From assembly GCA_963761035.1 (NCBI GenBank), contig CAVXFH010000002.1, positions 1,426,001 to 1,490,000 of the forward strand: DNA of 64,000 nt, in the 5' to 3' direction. Below the pieces are notes generated by a model. It was not told the origin of the DNA. It ran no database searches and saw only the letters and a list, made by a program, of their open reading frames with translations. Shown in pieces: positions 45,994 to 55,932 of this stretch. Source of the DNA: JARRQJ01 sp963761035. GTDB lineage: Bacteria; Pseudomonadota; Gammaproteobacteria; DRLM01. How positions within the stretch are numbered: position 1 is the first letter of the stretch; each line of letters opens with the position of its first letter. A program made the translations under genes and the position numbers.

Positions 45994-46543
45994 ATAGGGT
46001 CGGTGACAAATAGTCGGTGTCGGATCATAGTTGGCCAAAGGGTACAGATTTATTTGAAATACATCTGTCCCCTCTAAGGTGCAGAACCGTGCGAAGGTTT
46101 AATGGTGCTTGTCTTTATTTCTCAGTTTCGCGTTTATGATCCACAATCCCGCGAAAAAGATGACTGTGGCAACCGCGAAAATCTCAAGCATCAGATAACT
46201 TCTTGAAAGTTCGGTGAACATTGAGCACCTCCTCTCGTTGAATTATCGAGGGCAGATCACAGGTTTTGCTACTATAGACATAAATTGCTGAGCCAAATTC
46301 CCATCGCTGAGATTGAATTTTCCAAAATTTACAAAGGATGCGTGCAATGACTCGACCAAGAATGAATGGCTACGGATTTCCCCACAAAGGCATAGGCCCC
46401 GAGGCCTAATAATCGGGGTCAGATCACAGTTAATCCTAATATAACCATGCGTATAAAAAGGATCAGAATCGATTGATAATTTTCTAGACGGGATAGCGAT
46501 TCAATCGAGGCTGCCCATTCTGTTTCTGGTAGCATGAACGGTT
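45994..46543. other. Repeat-rich intergenic region
   Basis: It contains the small ORF described below, a GGTACAGATTTATTT/ATCTGTCCCC near-palindrome (46041-46072), GGGGTCAGATCACAG at 46424, and an ATG-led frame at about 46347 (MTRPRMNGYGFPHKG...) that resembles the start of hemerythrin-like proteins but stops after 20 codons. Confidence 0.4.
46099..46221 (-). CDS. Small single-pass membrane protein, 40 residues
   Basis: A strong AGGAGGTG lies six bases before ATG 46221. The product is MFTELSRSYLMLEIF, then a hydrophobic stretch (AVATVIFFAGLWII), then a Lys-rich tail ending HH. It is below the length of usual gene calls. No family is recognised, but the ribosome site, membrane segment and positive-inside tail make a real gene likely. 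Confidence 0.55.
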   Translation of the reverse strand: MFTELSRSYLMLEIFAVATVIFFAGLWIINAKLRNKDKHH

Positions 46544-47947
46544 ATGATACCGACATTACTGACAATCGCCGGTATTCTGTATCTGGCGCTGCAGCTTGAG
46601 GATAAGCTCAAGATCCCGTCGCCGCTCGGTCTGATTGCGCTTTCATTTGCGGCTCACTATGTCTTTCGGCAGGTGCCGGTGTTGACCGGTGACGCCGAGC
46701 ATTTCGCCGCCCTGGTCATCTTCCTGCTGCCGATCCTGCTCATCTCCGATTCCCTGGAAATTAAGATTGCCGATCTGAAAGAGCACGGGCTAAGCCTGCT
46801 TTATCTGGCGGTCGTCGCGGTGGCGCTGTCGGTCGTCATGGCCCTGCTGATATCCGACTGGCTTTTTGCGGATTACGCCCTGTCGGTTGCAGCTATCATC
46901 GTACTGTTTGCCATGGTGCTGGCGACCGATCCGGTGTCCGTCGTCACCATTTTCTCCAAATTCCAATTACCTCACCGGCTGAAGATCCTCGCCGAGGGGG
47001 AGAGTCTGTTCAATGACGCCACGGCGCTGATCGTCTTTGTATTCGTCGGACTGTTCGCCCTGGGCGGCGGCGACATTACCACGGCCTACGTGGCTGAGAC
47101 CAGCATTGCCGTGGTCTTTGGTTCAGTCGGCATCGGCGTGATCGTCGGCTTTGCCGGGCTGGCCGTCTTGAAGACTACGGAGAATCGCATCGCCGAAATG
47201 ATGGTGCTGATATTGACAGGCTACGGCGCCTTCGAGGTATCGGAGCACGTCTATGTTCTGCTCAATCTGCTGGGTGCGCACTCACACCTGCACCTCTCGG
47301 GTATCCTGTCCTGCATCTTTGCCACGATCACGGTACATCACGTCATGACTCAGGCGGTCGTCGAGGAGAACCGGCAGATCGATCGCGAAGAGGCCGAACT
47401 CCAACACGAGGCACGTGGTCGGATGCTTTCGTCTACGGTGATCGGCAACGTTCTGAATCGCATCAAGGCCACGATTGATGAACGCGATCGACACCTGCGC
47501 ACCAAGGAAGACGTGCAGTTGCTGGCGCTCGTGGCCAACACAATTCTATTCGTGGCGATGGCTGAGATGATCGATCCGGCGCTCCTGTGGAAGTTCCGGT
47601 CTGAAATCCTGGTGATGTTTCTGGGGACCACGTTGATCCGCGCTGTCATGATGGGGTTGTTTGCGTGGATTACCAATAAGACTCACAGGATGACCGATGT
47701 CGGCGTGCGCTGGTGGGGCGTGCTGACCTTTGCCGGCATCAAAGGCGGGCTTTCGATCGTCATGCTGACCATGATTCCCGCGTCTTTCGAGCACCTGGAG
47801 ATGTTCAAGGCCGTCGTGATCGGCGTTATTATGCTTTCCACATTCATTTATTCCGGCCTCTTGCTCGTAATTATCGGCATGAACAGCGATGCCTTCCGTC
47901 TGGAGAAGGAAGCCGAGACACACGGTCCGGTTGAGTCGCAGCATTAA
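46544..47947 (+). CDS. CPA1-family cation/proton antiporter
   Basis: The 467-residue polytopic protein has the transport motif ATDPVSV near 128 and EGESLFNDATALIVF near 148, typical of NhaP/NHE-type antiporters. A short cytoplasmic tail follows. It probably exchanges Na+ or K+ for H+. It stands alone with repeat-bearing DNA on both sides. Confidence 0.88.
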   Translation: MIPTLLTIAGILYLALQLEDKLKIPSPLGLIALSFAAHYVFRQVPVLTGDAEHFAALVIFLLPILLISDSLEIKIADLKEHGLSLLYLAVVAVALSVVMALLISDWLFADYALSVAAIIVLFAMVLATDPVSVVTIFSKFQLPHRLKILAEGESLFNDATALIVFVFVGLFALGGGDITTAYVAETSIAVVFGSVGIGVIVGFAGLAVLKTTENRIAEMMVLILTGYGAFEVSEHVYVLLNLLGAHSHLHLSGILSCIFATITVHHVMTQAVVEENRQIDREEAELQHEARGRMLSSTVIGNVLNRIKATIDERDRHLRTKEDVQLLALVANTILFVAMAEMIDPALLWKFRSEILVMFLGTTLIRAVMMGLFAWITNKTHRMTDVGVRWWGVLTFAGIKGGLSIVMLTMIPASFEHLEMFKAVVIGVIMLSTFIYSGLLLVIIGMNSDAFRLEKEAETHGPVESQH

Positions 47948-48019
47948 AGGGTCAGAGCTCTTAACAAGGTTTATAAATGGAAGGTCATGAGCTCTACGAG
48001 GAATTCATTCTAAAAATCC

Positions 48020-48034
48020 GGGACAGATTTATTT
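48020..48034 (+). repeat. RAYT-like motif GGGACAGATTTATTT
   Basis: One of three similar copies in gaps between genes in this region (others at 46041-46055 and 49979-49994). Such strings are common around Y1/RAYT transposases. Confidence 0.45.
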
Positions 48035-48206
48035 ATCAGCTTCCAGGTGAGGGAGATGCTCCTTGAAAATAAAACTGCCCCCATTTCTCCGTATATTTTG
48101 GTGTTTCAGATTTGGTATCAGATGTGGCTAAGTAATGCAGAAAGGGTGGCGGGATGAATCTCACTAATGCATCAACGACATTCCGAGACCCGGCTCGGGA
48201 TTCATA

Positions 48207-49949
48207 ATGTCTAAATTACTATTTGTTTGCGGGAGACGAGATGGTCAAATTCAAGGCGTGCGTGAGCACTTTGAATATTTGTCGCAAAGGATAACCCCAG
48301 ATAATATCACTCCTGCGCCCCCCAGACTGATCTTCGATAACAGGTCTCTGACAGGTATTGTCAACCCGGTGGACTCGATCCTAGTAAATGGCGGCAGTGT
48401 TTGTTTAGGCATGATGTTCGGAGAGACGCACGATTGGTGGCAGCCCGGAGCGGAACTCCCCGATGGCAGTTATGCCATACTTCGTGTTGATGCAAATACG
48501 GTAGAATTGGTGAGCGATATTCTTGCGTCGCGCACCATATGGTATGTAAAAAAAGACGATATATTTGCTGCATCGTCATCACAGCGCGCTCTTGTATCCA
48601 TACTCCGTAGCTATATACCCAACGAAGAGGTCTATCCCTGGATGCTATCAGCCGGCACCCTCGGCCCTGGATTATCATGGGATAAGAGATTTCACTGTGT
48701 GCCGGGTGATTCACGTCTTGTACTGAATCGAAATACATGGGAAATGAAGCTTATCCAGCGGCCTGTTGTATTTTCAGCCTCTGACATTTCAGAGATGGAG
48801 CATGAAAGTCGTTTGAGATGTGCTATTGAGGAAACTGTTTCACGACTGAATATAAATACCAAGAAATGGATACTACCTCTATCCGGCGGTTATGACAGTA
48901 GAGAGATATTGCTGATGCTGAAGGACCGCCCCGGTCTGAAGGCGATTACGTGGGGCCGCAAGGCGGCACTGACGGATAAAAAGAGCGACGCGGTGGTGGC
49001 GCGAGAATTGGCTGAACATTTTCACATTCCTCATGAGTATTTTGAAACGGATCTATCTAATGAGACGATTCAGTCAATTTTAGAGCGATTCCTTGTGGCG
49101 GGAGAGGGGCGTAAGGATAACATCTCGGGATACATGGATGGATTTTCAATCTGGAAGCGGCTTTACGAGTCGGGAATTCATGGGGTATTACGGGGGGATG
49201 AGGCATTTGGCTTTCGCATCGCGACGACGGATGCCGATGTGCGGCGCATTATGAGCCTGACGTTGCTTTCTGATCATGCAAACTTGGTCAAGCACGGTGT
49301 GGCCGCACGATATGAACAAATATTGCCGGATTATTTAAACAGAACAAATGAGGAAACCTTGATGGCATGGGGGGATCGCATATTTCAAACCTATTTTGTA
49401 CCGGTAGTATTGGCGGCATTGAATGATTTAAAAAGTCCCTATGTTGAAATTATAAATTTACTTTTATCGAGGGCAATTATTAATCAAGTTAGACACCAGC
49501 CGGATAATTTAAGAACAGGCAAAAAGTTGTTTAAAAAGATTGTATGCGCGCAAACACCGGATATCGCATTTGCAGAACGTTCGGCGATAGAAGCCCCAGA
49601 AAATATCCTGAAAAGTGCCCGGGTAAATGAGCATATTCTAGAGGTTTTGCACGCGCATCATGACAAGCGAGTTATTCCAAAAGAACTTTTCGATTATATC
49701 ACTGCCAAAAGAGAGCAGAGTAAACACAAATTATCAAAATTGGCCTCCAATGCAATTGGTATGAAACGTGTTGCAAAACGGATTCTACCTGACGGGGCTA
49801 TCAAATCCATCGGACCCTTTATACGCTCGTTTCGCAGGTCTCCTGCTTCAGTCGATATCGATGTCGATATATTGGCATTGCGAGCGTATATTTTGTGCAA
49901 AATGGATCATATCTTGTGTGAGGATGCGAGCGCGATGAACCGTATTTAG
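48207..49949 (+). CDS. Asparagine synthetase-related ATP pyrophosphatase-domain protein
   Basis: The 580-residue protein has a class II amidotransferase-like N-terminal half (DGSYAILRVDANTVELVSDILASRTIWY) lacking the usual Cys at position 2, and a PPi-loop synthetase domain with SGGYDS at residues 226-231 and GVLRGDEAFGF. It may adenylate a carboxylate, as in lasso-peptide cyclases. Base composition is visibly lower in GC than its neighbours, suggesting transfer. It is 25 kb from the PqqD/kinase cassette, so a link is speculative. An alternative is a tailoring enzyme of a polysaccharide cluster. Confidence 0.75.
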   Translation: MSKLLFVCGRRDGQIQGVREHFEYLSQRITPDNITPAPPRLIFDNRSLTGIVNPVDSILVNGGSVCLGMMFGETHDWWQPGAELPDGSYAILRVDANTVELVSDILASRTIWYVKKDDIFAASSSQRALVSILRSYIPNEEVYPWMLSAGTLGPGLSWDKRFHCVPGDSRLVLNRNTWEMKLIQRPVVFSASDISEMEHESRLRCAIEETVSRLNINTKKWILPLSGGYDSREILLMLKDRPGLKAITWGRKAALTDKKSDAVVARELAEHFHIPHEYFETDLSNETIQSILERFLVAGEGRKDNISGYMDGFSIWKRLYESGIHGVLRGDEAFGFRIATTDADVRRIMSLTLLSDHANLVKHGVAARYEQILPDYLNRTNEETLMAWGDRIFQTYFVPVVLAALNDLKSPYVEIINLLLSRAIINQVRHQPDNLRTGKKLFKKIVCAQTPDIAFAERSAIEAPENILKSARVNEHILEVLHAHHDKRVIPKELFDYITAKREQSKHKLSKLASNAIGMKRVAKRILPDGAIKSIGPFIRSFRRSPASVDIDVDILALRAYILCKMDHILCEDASAMNRI

Positions 49950-49977
49950 TGTACGAGCAAAAAAACCGGAGAAAAAA

Positions 49978-50021
49978 CCCGGACAGATTTATTTAAGTTT
50001 GCGATAGGCGGATTCTGTCTA
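49978..50021 (+). repeat. RAYT-like and GATAGGCGGATTC repeats
   Basis: CCCGGACAGATTTATTT (49978-49994) is followed by GATAGGCGGATTCTGTCTA (50003-50021). The latter matches GATAGGTGGATTCCGTCTA at 41125-41143 at 17 of 19 positions. Confidence 0.4.
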
Positions 50022-50075
50022 ATGCACTGTTCCATGCTCAAAGAAATTCAAGCACCTAGAAATAGCTGAACCCGC

Positions 50076-51416
50076 ATGAGTGATGCCGAAAAAGATAAAC
50101 TCGGCTATTGGGAAGTGACGGCCATCGGGGTCGGCGGCATGGTCGGCGGCGGCATCTTCGCCGTTCTCGGGCTGGCGGTGGATTTGACCGGCGGCGGAGC
50201 GCCGCTGGCGTTCCTGATCGCGGGTGTCGTTGCCCTCGTTACCTCCTATTCGTATGCACGGCTGTCCGTCACTTTCCCCAGTCAGGGAGGGACGGTGGCG
50301 TTCCTGGACCGCGCGTTCGGCTCGGGTGTGCTGACGGGGAGCATGAATATCCTGCTCTGGATTAGCTACATCGTCATGCTGTCCCTGTATTCCTATGCCT
50401 TCGGCAGCTATGGGGCATCATTGTTCCCGCCGGGTTCGCAACTCCTTTGGAAGCACGTTCTGATTACAGGCAGTATCGTCGGCATTACCGGATTGAATCT
50501 GTTGAACGCCAAGCTGATCGGCGAAGCGGAAGACTGGATCGTGCTCGTCAAGTTGGCGATCCTGGTCCTTTTCATCGCCGTCGGCATCTGGGGCGTTGAC
50601 GGCGCCAGGCTGGCGCCCTCGGCTTGGTCGCCGCCCCTGAGCCTGGTTGCGGGCGGAATGATCATTTTTCTGGCCTATGAAGGCTTCGAGTTGATTGCCA
50701 ACACGGCCCAGGATGTCCGGGATGCGCCCAGGACTTTGCCCCGCGCCTTCTATTCGAGCGTCGGTTTCGTGATCGTGCTCTATGTGCTGGTGGCCTTAGT
50801 GACGGTGGGCACGCTGCCCGTTGCTACGATCGTCGACGCCAAAGACTACGCCCTGGCTGAGGCGGCCAAACCGTCCCTCGGTGAAACGGGATTTCTTCTG
50901 ATTGCCGTCGCGGCCATGCTTTCAACGGCGTCCGCCATCAACGCCACCGTTTACGGTGCGGCCCGATTAAGTTATGTGATTGCAAAAGATGGAGAGCTTC
51001 CGAGCGCACTGGAAAAAAAAGTCTGGGGAAAGCCGGTAGAGGGGCTGTTGATAACTTCAGCAGTCACCCTGTTAATTGCTAATCTTGCCGACCTTTCCAG
51101 CATGTCCACCATGGGCAGCGCCGGTTTTCTTTTTATTTTCGCGGCCGTCAATGGTGCTAACGCCAGGCTGGCAAACGAGACTCACAGCAAGCGCTGGCTC
51201 TCGATAATCGGGGTCGGACTTTGCGTAAGTGCATTAGGCAGTTTACTCTGGCAGACGGCGGGCAGCTCTCCCGGTCATCTCTGGATTCTGTTCGTGATGG
51301 TCGGGATGGCCTTCCTTATCGAAATCAGTTTTCGCCTGACGACGGGTCGAACAATAAATCTATCAACGGCTCAAGAATGGAGAAGAAAACGTGGGTCGGA
51401 GAGAAATTCCTTCTGA
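50076..51416 (+). CDS. APC-family amino acid/polyamine permease
   Basis: The 446-residue protein has about 12 membrane segments and the APC signature AIGVGGMVGGGIFAVLGLA near residue 17, as well as ILWISYIVMLSLYSYAF. It should import amino acids or related compounds. It stands alone; the substrate is not predictable from sequence. Confidence 0.85.
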   Translation: MSDAEKDKLGYWEVTAIGVGGMVGGGIFAVLGLAVDLTGGGAPLAFLIAGVVALVTSYSYARLSVTFPSQGGTVAFLDRAFGSGVLTGSMNILLWISYIVMLSLYSYAFGSYGASLFPPGSQLLWKHVLITGSIVGITGLNLLNAKLIGEAEDWIVLVKLAILVLFIAVGIWGVDGARLAPSAWSPPLSLVAGGMIIFLAYEGFELIANTAQDVRDAPRTLPRAFYSSVGFVIVLYVLVALVTVGTLPVATIVDAKDYALAEAAKPSLGETGFLLIAVAAMLSTASAINATVYGAARLSYVIAKDGELPSALEKKVWGKPVEGLLITSAVTLLIANLADLSSMSTMGSAGFLFIFAAVNGANARLANETHSKRWLSIIGVGLCVSALGSLLWQTAGSSPGHLWILFVMVGMAFLIEISFRLTTGRTINLSTAQEWRRKRGSERNSF

Positions 51417-51483
51417 GATCAACAATATTTCCGTTCTGGCCCTTATTATCGTAGAACGCGGCGGATCTTGAGGGGTGTTGATT

Positions 51484-52293
51484 ATGGCTAGTCTGGAAGC
51501 CCACTATTCGGCCCGCGACATCGAGGCGCGCATCCTGGCGGCCCTCCGCGCGGCCGGACTGAATCCCGAGCAACGCCTGTCGCCGGAGGAGCTGGGGGCG
51601 CTTGACCATTTTCACACGGGCGGATTGCGCGCTTCACTCGAGTTGCTGGAGCTGGCGCAGATCCGGGCCGAAGATCGCGTGCTCGATATCGGCGCCGGTC
51701 TGGCCGGTTCCGCCCGGCTGCTCGCTTCCGCGCTCGGCTGCCGCGTCGACTGCGTCGAATTATCGCCCGATTACTGCGCCGGCGCGGTACTGTTGAATCG
51801 GCTGACCGGCCTAGACGACGTCATCGACGTGCACGAGGGCAGCGCGCTCGAGCTACCTTTCCCCGACGATGCGTTTGATGCCGTCTGGATGCAAAATGTC
51901 GGCATGAACATCGCGGACAAGCGGAAACTCTACGCGGAGGTCTACCGAGTCCTCAGGCCGGACGGCCGCTTTGCCTTTCAGGAGATGGCTGCCGGGGAAA
52001 CGGCGACGTCCTATTTTCCCCTGCCGTGGGCAACCGACCCTGCCGATAGTTGCCTTGTTTCCTCCGACGAGATGCGCTCGCTTCTCGGCGAGAGTGGATT
52101 CATCGTTGAACGCTTCGAGGATACCAGCGACGCGCATTTGAGCAGTAGTACTGCAAACGCCGCGCCCGCCGCGCCGGGACAGTTGGGCTTGGCGGTATTC
52201 GTCGACGATCTCGCCCAGAAGGCCGGGAACGCGCGGCGCAGTCTTGAGGAAGGCCAGGTCCGACTCGTTAGGGGTATCTTCCGGGTGCAATGA
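51484..52293 (+). CDS. Class I SAM-dependent methyltransferase
   Basis: The 269-residue protein has VLDIGAGLAGSARLLA near residue 69 and VELSPDYCAGAV as SAM motifs, with the post-motif ELPFPDDAFDAVWM. AGGGG precedes ATG 51484 by eight bases, which is better than upstream GTG 51475. The pattern resembles UbiE/dimethylglycine methyltransferases. Substrate is unknown. Confidence 0.85.
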   Translation: MASLEAHYSARDIEARILAALRAAGLNPEQRLSPEELGALDHFHTGGLRASLELLELAQIRAEDRVLDIGAGLAGSARLLASALGCRVDCVELSPDYCAGAVLLNRLTGLDDVIDVHEGSALELPFPDDAFDAVWMQNVGMNIADKRKLYAEVYRVLRPDGRFAFQEMAAGETATSYFPLPWATDPADSCLVSSDEMRSLLGESGFIVERFEDTSDAHLSSSTANAAPAAPGQLGLAVFVDDLAQKAGNARRSLEEGQVRLVRGIFRVQ

Positions 52294-52355
52294 GCAATTG
52301 GTAAAAGGGCTCACTATGCCCCGTTCGTGATGGGGAGGCGACTATATTCAGCACC

Positions 52356-54587
52356 CTATTTAACCAAGCGCGGTCTGTCGCCTGTTATTCCTATTACATT
52401 TTTCGCCGCGGCGACATACGTCCTGAACACCGGGGCCGGAACGGCGATATAGTTGCCCTGCGCATAGTCGATCCCCAGTTCGCGCAATAAGCCGAGGCCG
52501 GCCTCATCGCCCGCCGATTTTGCAACGGTCTGCATTTTTAATTCATTGGCCACTTCCACGATGGCGCGTACGGTAGCCCGCGCGATATTGTCAACGGTAA
52601 TATGCTCGATCAGCGCCCCGTCTATCTTCAGGAAGTGCACGGGGAAATGCTTGATGTAGTCAAACGACAGGAACCCTATCCCGAAGTCATCGACCGCGAT
52701 GCGGTAGCCGCGCTGCGCGACGCCGGTGATGATTGCTTGCAGTTTCTCGATGTTGCGGACGACAAAGCGTGCCGGCAGCTCGAAGATGAGTTGTGAAGGC
52801 GCGATTTGGTGCGCTGTTATGATGCTTTCGAGGAATTCGGGTATATCGTCTTTCGAGAAGAACTGGGCGGAGAGGTTTACGGAAGCGGCGGCATGGGGGT
52901 TCTTCAGTTCCGCCAGGCACTGCGCCGCCATGCCGATCACGAGACAGTCAAAATCGGCCATCATGCCGAAACGCTCGGCCGCCGGCATGAAGGAGCTGGG
53001 GCTGAGCACCATGTCGTTGCTGTCCGGCAACCTTAGCAGCACCTCGTTGATCTTGTCGCTCTGACCCTTCAATCCGGCCAGCGGCTGATAGTAGAGGATG
53101 GCCTGCCGCTTGTGCAGCACCTCCTGCAGCCGCTCATGCCAGCCCACATCGATCTCGGTATCGCTTTGGGTCTTGCCGCGTGCGAACAGGCGATGGCCGT
53201 TGCGGCCCAGCGCCTTGGCCTGATGCGCCGCGGCATCCGCTTCATTGAGATAGTCCTGCGCGGAGAGCTTGCCGTCGTCGATGACGGTAAGGCCGATACT
53301 GAAGTAGATCTTCAGCATGTCGCCACCCTCGTGGAAGGTGAAATCACGCATCAGTTCGATGAAGGACTCGGCGATCTCCCGCGCCGATCTCTGGTCGACG
53401 TTATAGGCCAACAGCGTGAATTCGTCGCCGCCAAAACGCGCGAGCAGGTCGCTCTCGCGTATGCGGCGGTTTAACAGCTTGGCGATCTGCACCAGGAGAC
53501 GGTCGCCGGCGGCGTGACCATAGGTATCATTGATATTCTTGAAGCGATCCAGGTCGAAGAAGAACAGCGCACCGCTGCCGCCGCCGCGCGCCACCCTTTT
53601 TATCTCATGCTCCAACCGTTCGATGAAGTATTTGCGATTCGCCAGGCCGGTGAGCGCATCCTGGTTGGCCAGTTGCCGCAGAGTATCATCGCGCTCCTTC
53701 AAGGCCTTAATGGTGGTATTGAGCGCCATGCCGATGCGCGCGATCTCTTCGTCACCGCTGGTGTCCACGGTAACGTCGGTCTCGCCGTTGGCGAGGCGGG
53801 TCAAGGGCTCTTCGAGGGCAGATAAGGGTTTGAGCGCCCAGCGTACCAGGGCGCGCGCGATAAATGCCGCAATGAAGATCATCAAGGCGATGAATACGCT
53901 GGCATAGAAGATATTGCGATTCAGATTGGCGGATATCTGACGGTAGTCGAGAACGATGTTAATGAAGCCGATGGTATCGCGCTTCTCCTCGGACTTCGCA
54001 TCCAGGCTGTAATTGATCAAGCCGTCATTGGCAATGGACTTCACCCAAATGGGCGCGCTGATGCGCATTGTGGAATCCGCGCCCTTTTCGAAAAATAAGG
54101 TCTTTTGCTGCACATCCGTCTTCGCGAGGCTATCAATGATGTTCGGCGGCAACGGCGCAAACTTGTTTGCCGGGCTGTCATCGCGGTTATACTCCGCGAG
54201 TACTTTGGTGCCAGAGCTGTCCAGATATTGAGCGCTCGCCACCTCAGGAAAATTGCGCAGATAGGTGATGATATCTTTGAGCTGTGCAGGATCATTCGCG
54301 GCATAAATCGGTATCCCCATCTCGTCCAGTTTCGCGACCCAGGCCTCGGCCTGATGGCGCACGCTCTTTTCGATGATCAAGTTGGTGGCAAACCACAGGG
54401 CCGCGATGACCAGCACGTAAATGATAAAAGCCCAAAGGAACTGCAAAACCAGGATGCGGTTAGCCAGGCTGCCCCGGCCCTGTTTGGAGAGTATGCCAGC
54501 CATGGATTGCATGATCTTTCGTAAATCGAGGAGCGCCAGTATTTGCCGGAAACGGCTCACCGAACTTGATGCTGCGTCACGGCTCAT
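52356..54587 (-). CDS. Membrane GGDEF-EAL signalling protein with HAMP domain
   Basis: The 743-residue protein has a membrane segment (about residues 47-70), a periplasmic sensor region, a second segment near 225-245, a HAMP domain (about 246-300), GGDEF (GGDEF at 386-390) and EAL-like domains. The EAL motif is EVL (515-517), so phosphodiesterase activity is doubtful while cyclase activity looks intact. Its start overlaps the upstream lipoprotein gene by 11 bases. Confidence 0.88.
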   Translation of the reverse strand: MSRDAASSSVSRFRQILALLDLRKIMQSMAGILSKQGRGSLANRILVLQFLWAFIIYVLVIAALWFATNLIIEKSVRHQAEAWVAKLDEMGIPIYAANDPAQLKDIITYLRNFPEVASAQYLDSSGTKVLAEYNRDDSPANKFAPLPPNIIDSLAKTDVQQKTLFFEKGADSTMRISAPIWVKSIANDGLINYSLDAKSEEKRDTIGFINIVLDYRQISANLNRNIFYASVFIALMIFIAAFIARALVRWALKPLSALEEPLTRLANGETDVTVDTSGDEEIARIGMALNTTIKALKERDDTLRQLANQDALTGLANRKYFIERLEHEIKRVARGGGSGALFFFDLDRFKNINDTYGHAAGDRLLVQIAKLLNRRIRESDLLARFGGDEFTLLAYNVDQRSAREIAESFIELMRDFTFHEGGDMLKIYFSIGLTVIDDGKLSAQDYLNEADAAAHQAKALGRNGHRLFARGKTQSDTEIDVGWHERLQEVLHKRQAILYYQPLAGLKGQSDKINEVLLRLPDSNDMVLSPSSFMPAAERFGMMADFDCLVIGMAAQCLAELKNPHAAASVNLSAQFFSKDDIPEFLESIITAHQIAPSQLIFELPARFVVRNIEKLQAIITGVAQRGYRIAVDDFGIGFLSFDYIKHFPVHFLKIDGALIEHITVDNIARATVRAIVEVANELKMQTVAKSAGDEAGLGLLRELGIDYAQGNYIAVPAPVFRTYVAAAKNVIGITGDRPRLVK

Positions 54588-55563
54588 AGCGATACTTCCG
54601 GTATTTCTTTGGTATTGGCAGGTTCAAACGTTTCGCCATCATCGTATTGATGCGCAATTTTAAATTATTGGCATATGCGATATCGGGGCCCGGGATCGCG
54701 TCTTCGGTTTGCGCTTCTTCCAGCCGGTTGAATATGTGTTGGGCGATATCCTTATTGTCGCTGCTGGTGCTGAACAAACCGCCAAGCTTGAGGAGCTCTT
54801 CGCTGAACACCGCGACCTGCTTGCTATTGCGCATGCTGAAGGTCATCACACCGCGCAGCGCGTTTCCGCTCAATACCCGGTTATCGGGTATCAGCAAATA
54901 GCCCTGAACGAAATTGGCCATCTGCTTATAGGCATATTGATATTCTTTATCGGAGTGAACGATTTCACTGCGAAGGGTCATCCCGTTGCTTTTGGCGGCG
55001 TCCTTGGCGGTTTGGAGCAAGTCTTCGAACCCCGGCCCGCTGATCAAGCCGATATCGGTGGTGTTCGGCGCCAGGGCGTGCCAGGTGCGGAAGATCCTGG
55101 AAAGCGATGGCACCATGCTCACCCCTTTGTGTCGGGGTGTAAGCAAATCGTAGTCGTGATAATTGAAAACCTGACAGAAAATCACCTGCCTGTTCGGCAG
55201 GGACTTAGCGGCGACCGCAGCGCCTAAGCCCACGGCCACGAACTGGTAGCGATCATCGTTCCGGTATTCAGCGACGAGCTTGAGGTTGTCAATCTGATTG
55301 GTCGTCAAGTAGCGTATGTCGCCGCGTTTCCCCAGCTTTTCAGCGAGTGTCCTGGCGATTTCAGTGTAGGCGGGAATATCTTCACTGACCAGGATAACCA
55401 CCTGCTTGGTCGCCACGGGCTTGACGGTGTGCGGTTTGGCTTCCGCCGGCGCAACAAACGGCTTCGGCGGCGGCGCTCGGACGATGGGCTGTTCCTTTGG
55501 CGTCTGCTGGGCACAGCTTTGCACCAGCAAGGCCGCGATACAAAATATTAAACTCGAACGCAT
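54577..55563 (-). CDS. ABC-type substrate-binding-like lipoprotein
   Basis: The 328-residue protein has a lipobox VQSC near residue 17 and a periplasmic binding fold (VVILVSEDIPAYTEIARTLAEKLG), resembling the ABC_sub_bind family. It overlaps the downstream GGDEF-EAL gene, so I infer that it senses a ligand and passes the signal to that protein. No transporter genes are next to it. Confidence 0.75.
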   Translation of the reverse strand: MRSSLIFCIAALLVQSCAQQTPKEQPIVRAPPPKPFVAPAEAKPHTVKPVATKQVVILVSEDIPAYTEIARTLAEKLGKRGDIRYLTTNQIDNLKLVAEYRNDDRYQFVAVGLGAAVAAKSLPNRQVIFCQVFNYHDYDLLTPRHKGVSMVPSLSRIFRTWHALAPNTTDIGLISGPGFEDLLQTAKDAAKSNGMTLRSEIVHSDKEYQYAYKQMANFVQGYLLIPDNRVLSGNALRGVMTFSMRNSKQVAVFSEELLKLGGLFSTSSDNKDIAQHIFNRLEEAQTEDAIPGPDIAYANNLKLRINTMMAKRLNLPIPKKYRKYRYEP

Positions 55564-55932
55564 AGTTAAGAACCAAATCCCCGCTTGGGCAATACCGTGT
55601 TTCTATCCGTGACGAGCGTATGCCTATGTATCGACGGCTATTATCCCGGACGTTAGCTCACGCGGTGCCCATGTAAGAGGCTAAGGCGATTGTGAGCATG
55701 GGCGGTTCAGGCGAGGGGCCCGGCAGCCGGTGGCGCTTCTTATGTAGTATATATATCGAGTCGTGATATCTTTTCGAGACGCTCTTTCGACATCGCGCTC
55801 GCAGCCGAGCCGCGAACGAACGACATCAGCTTGAGATCAATGAATTGGGTCGCAGCCCTTTAAGCGATTGTCCAGCTTTTATTGCGCGGTGTTCTATAAT
55901 CGGGGCATCACGCAGTGGAAGGAGGAGTCATC
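55564..55932. other. Divergent promoter region
   Basis: The region separates the minus-strand lipoprotein gene from the SRPBCC gene. TATAAT at 55895-55900 could be a -10 for the latter, with AAGGAGGAGT as its ribosome site at 55918. Nothing else is seen. Confidence 0.35.

Noticed and set aside
46347..46409. 20-codon frame resembling a hemerythrin-like N-terminus
   Set aside because: Only about 20 residues before a stop; too weak to call.
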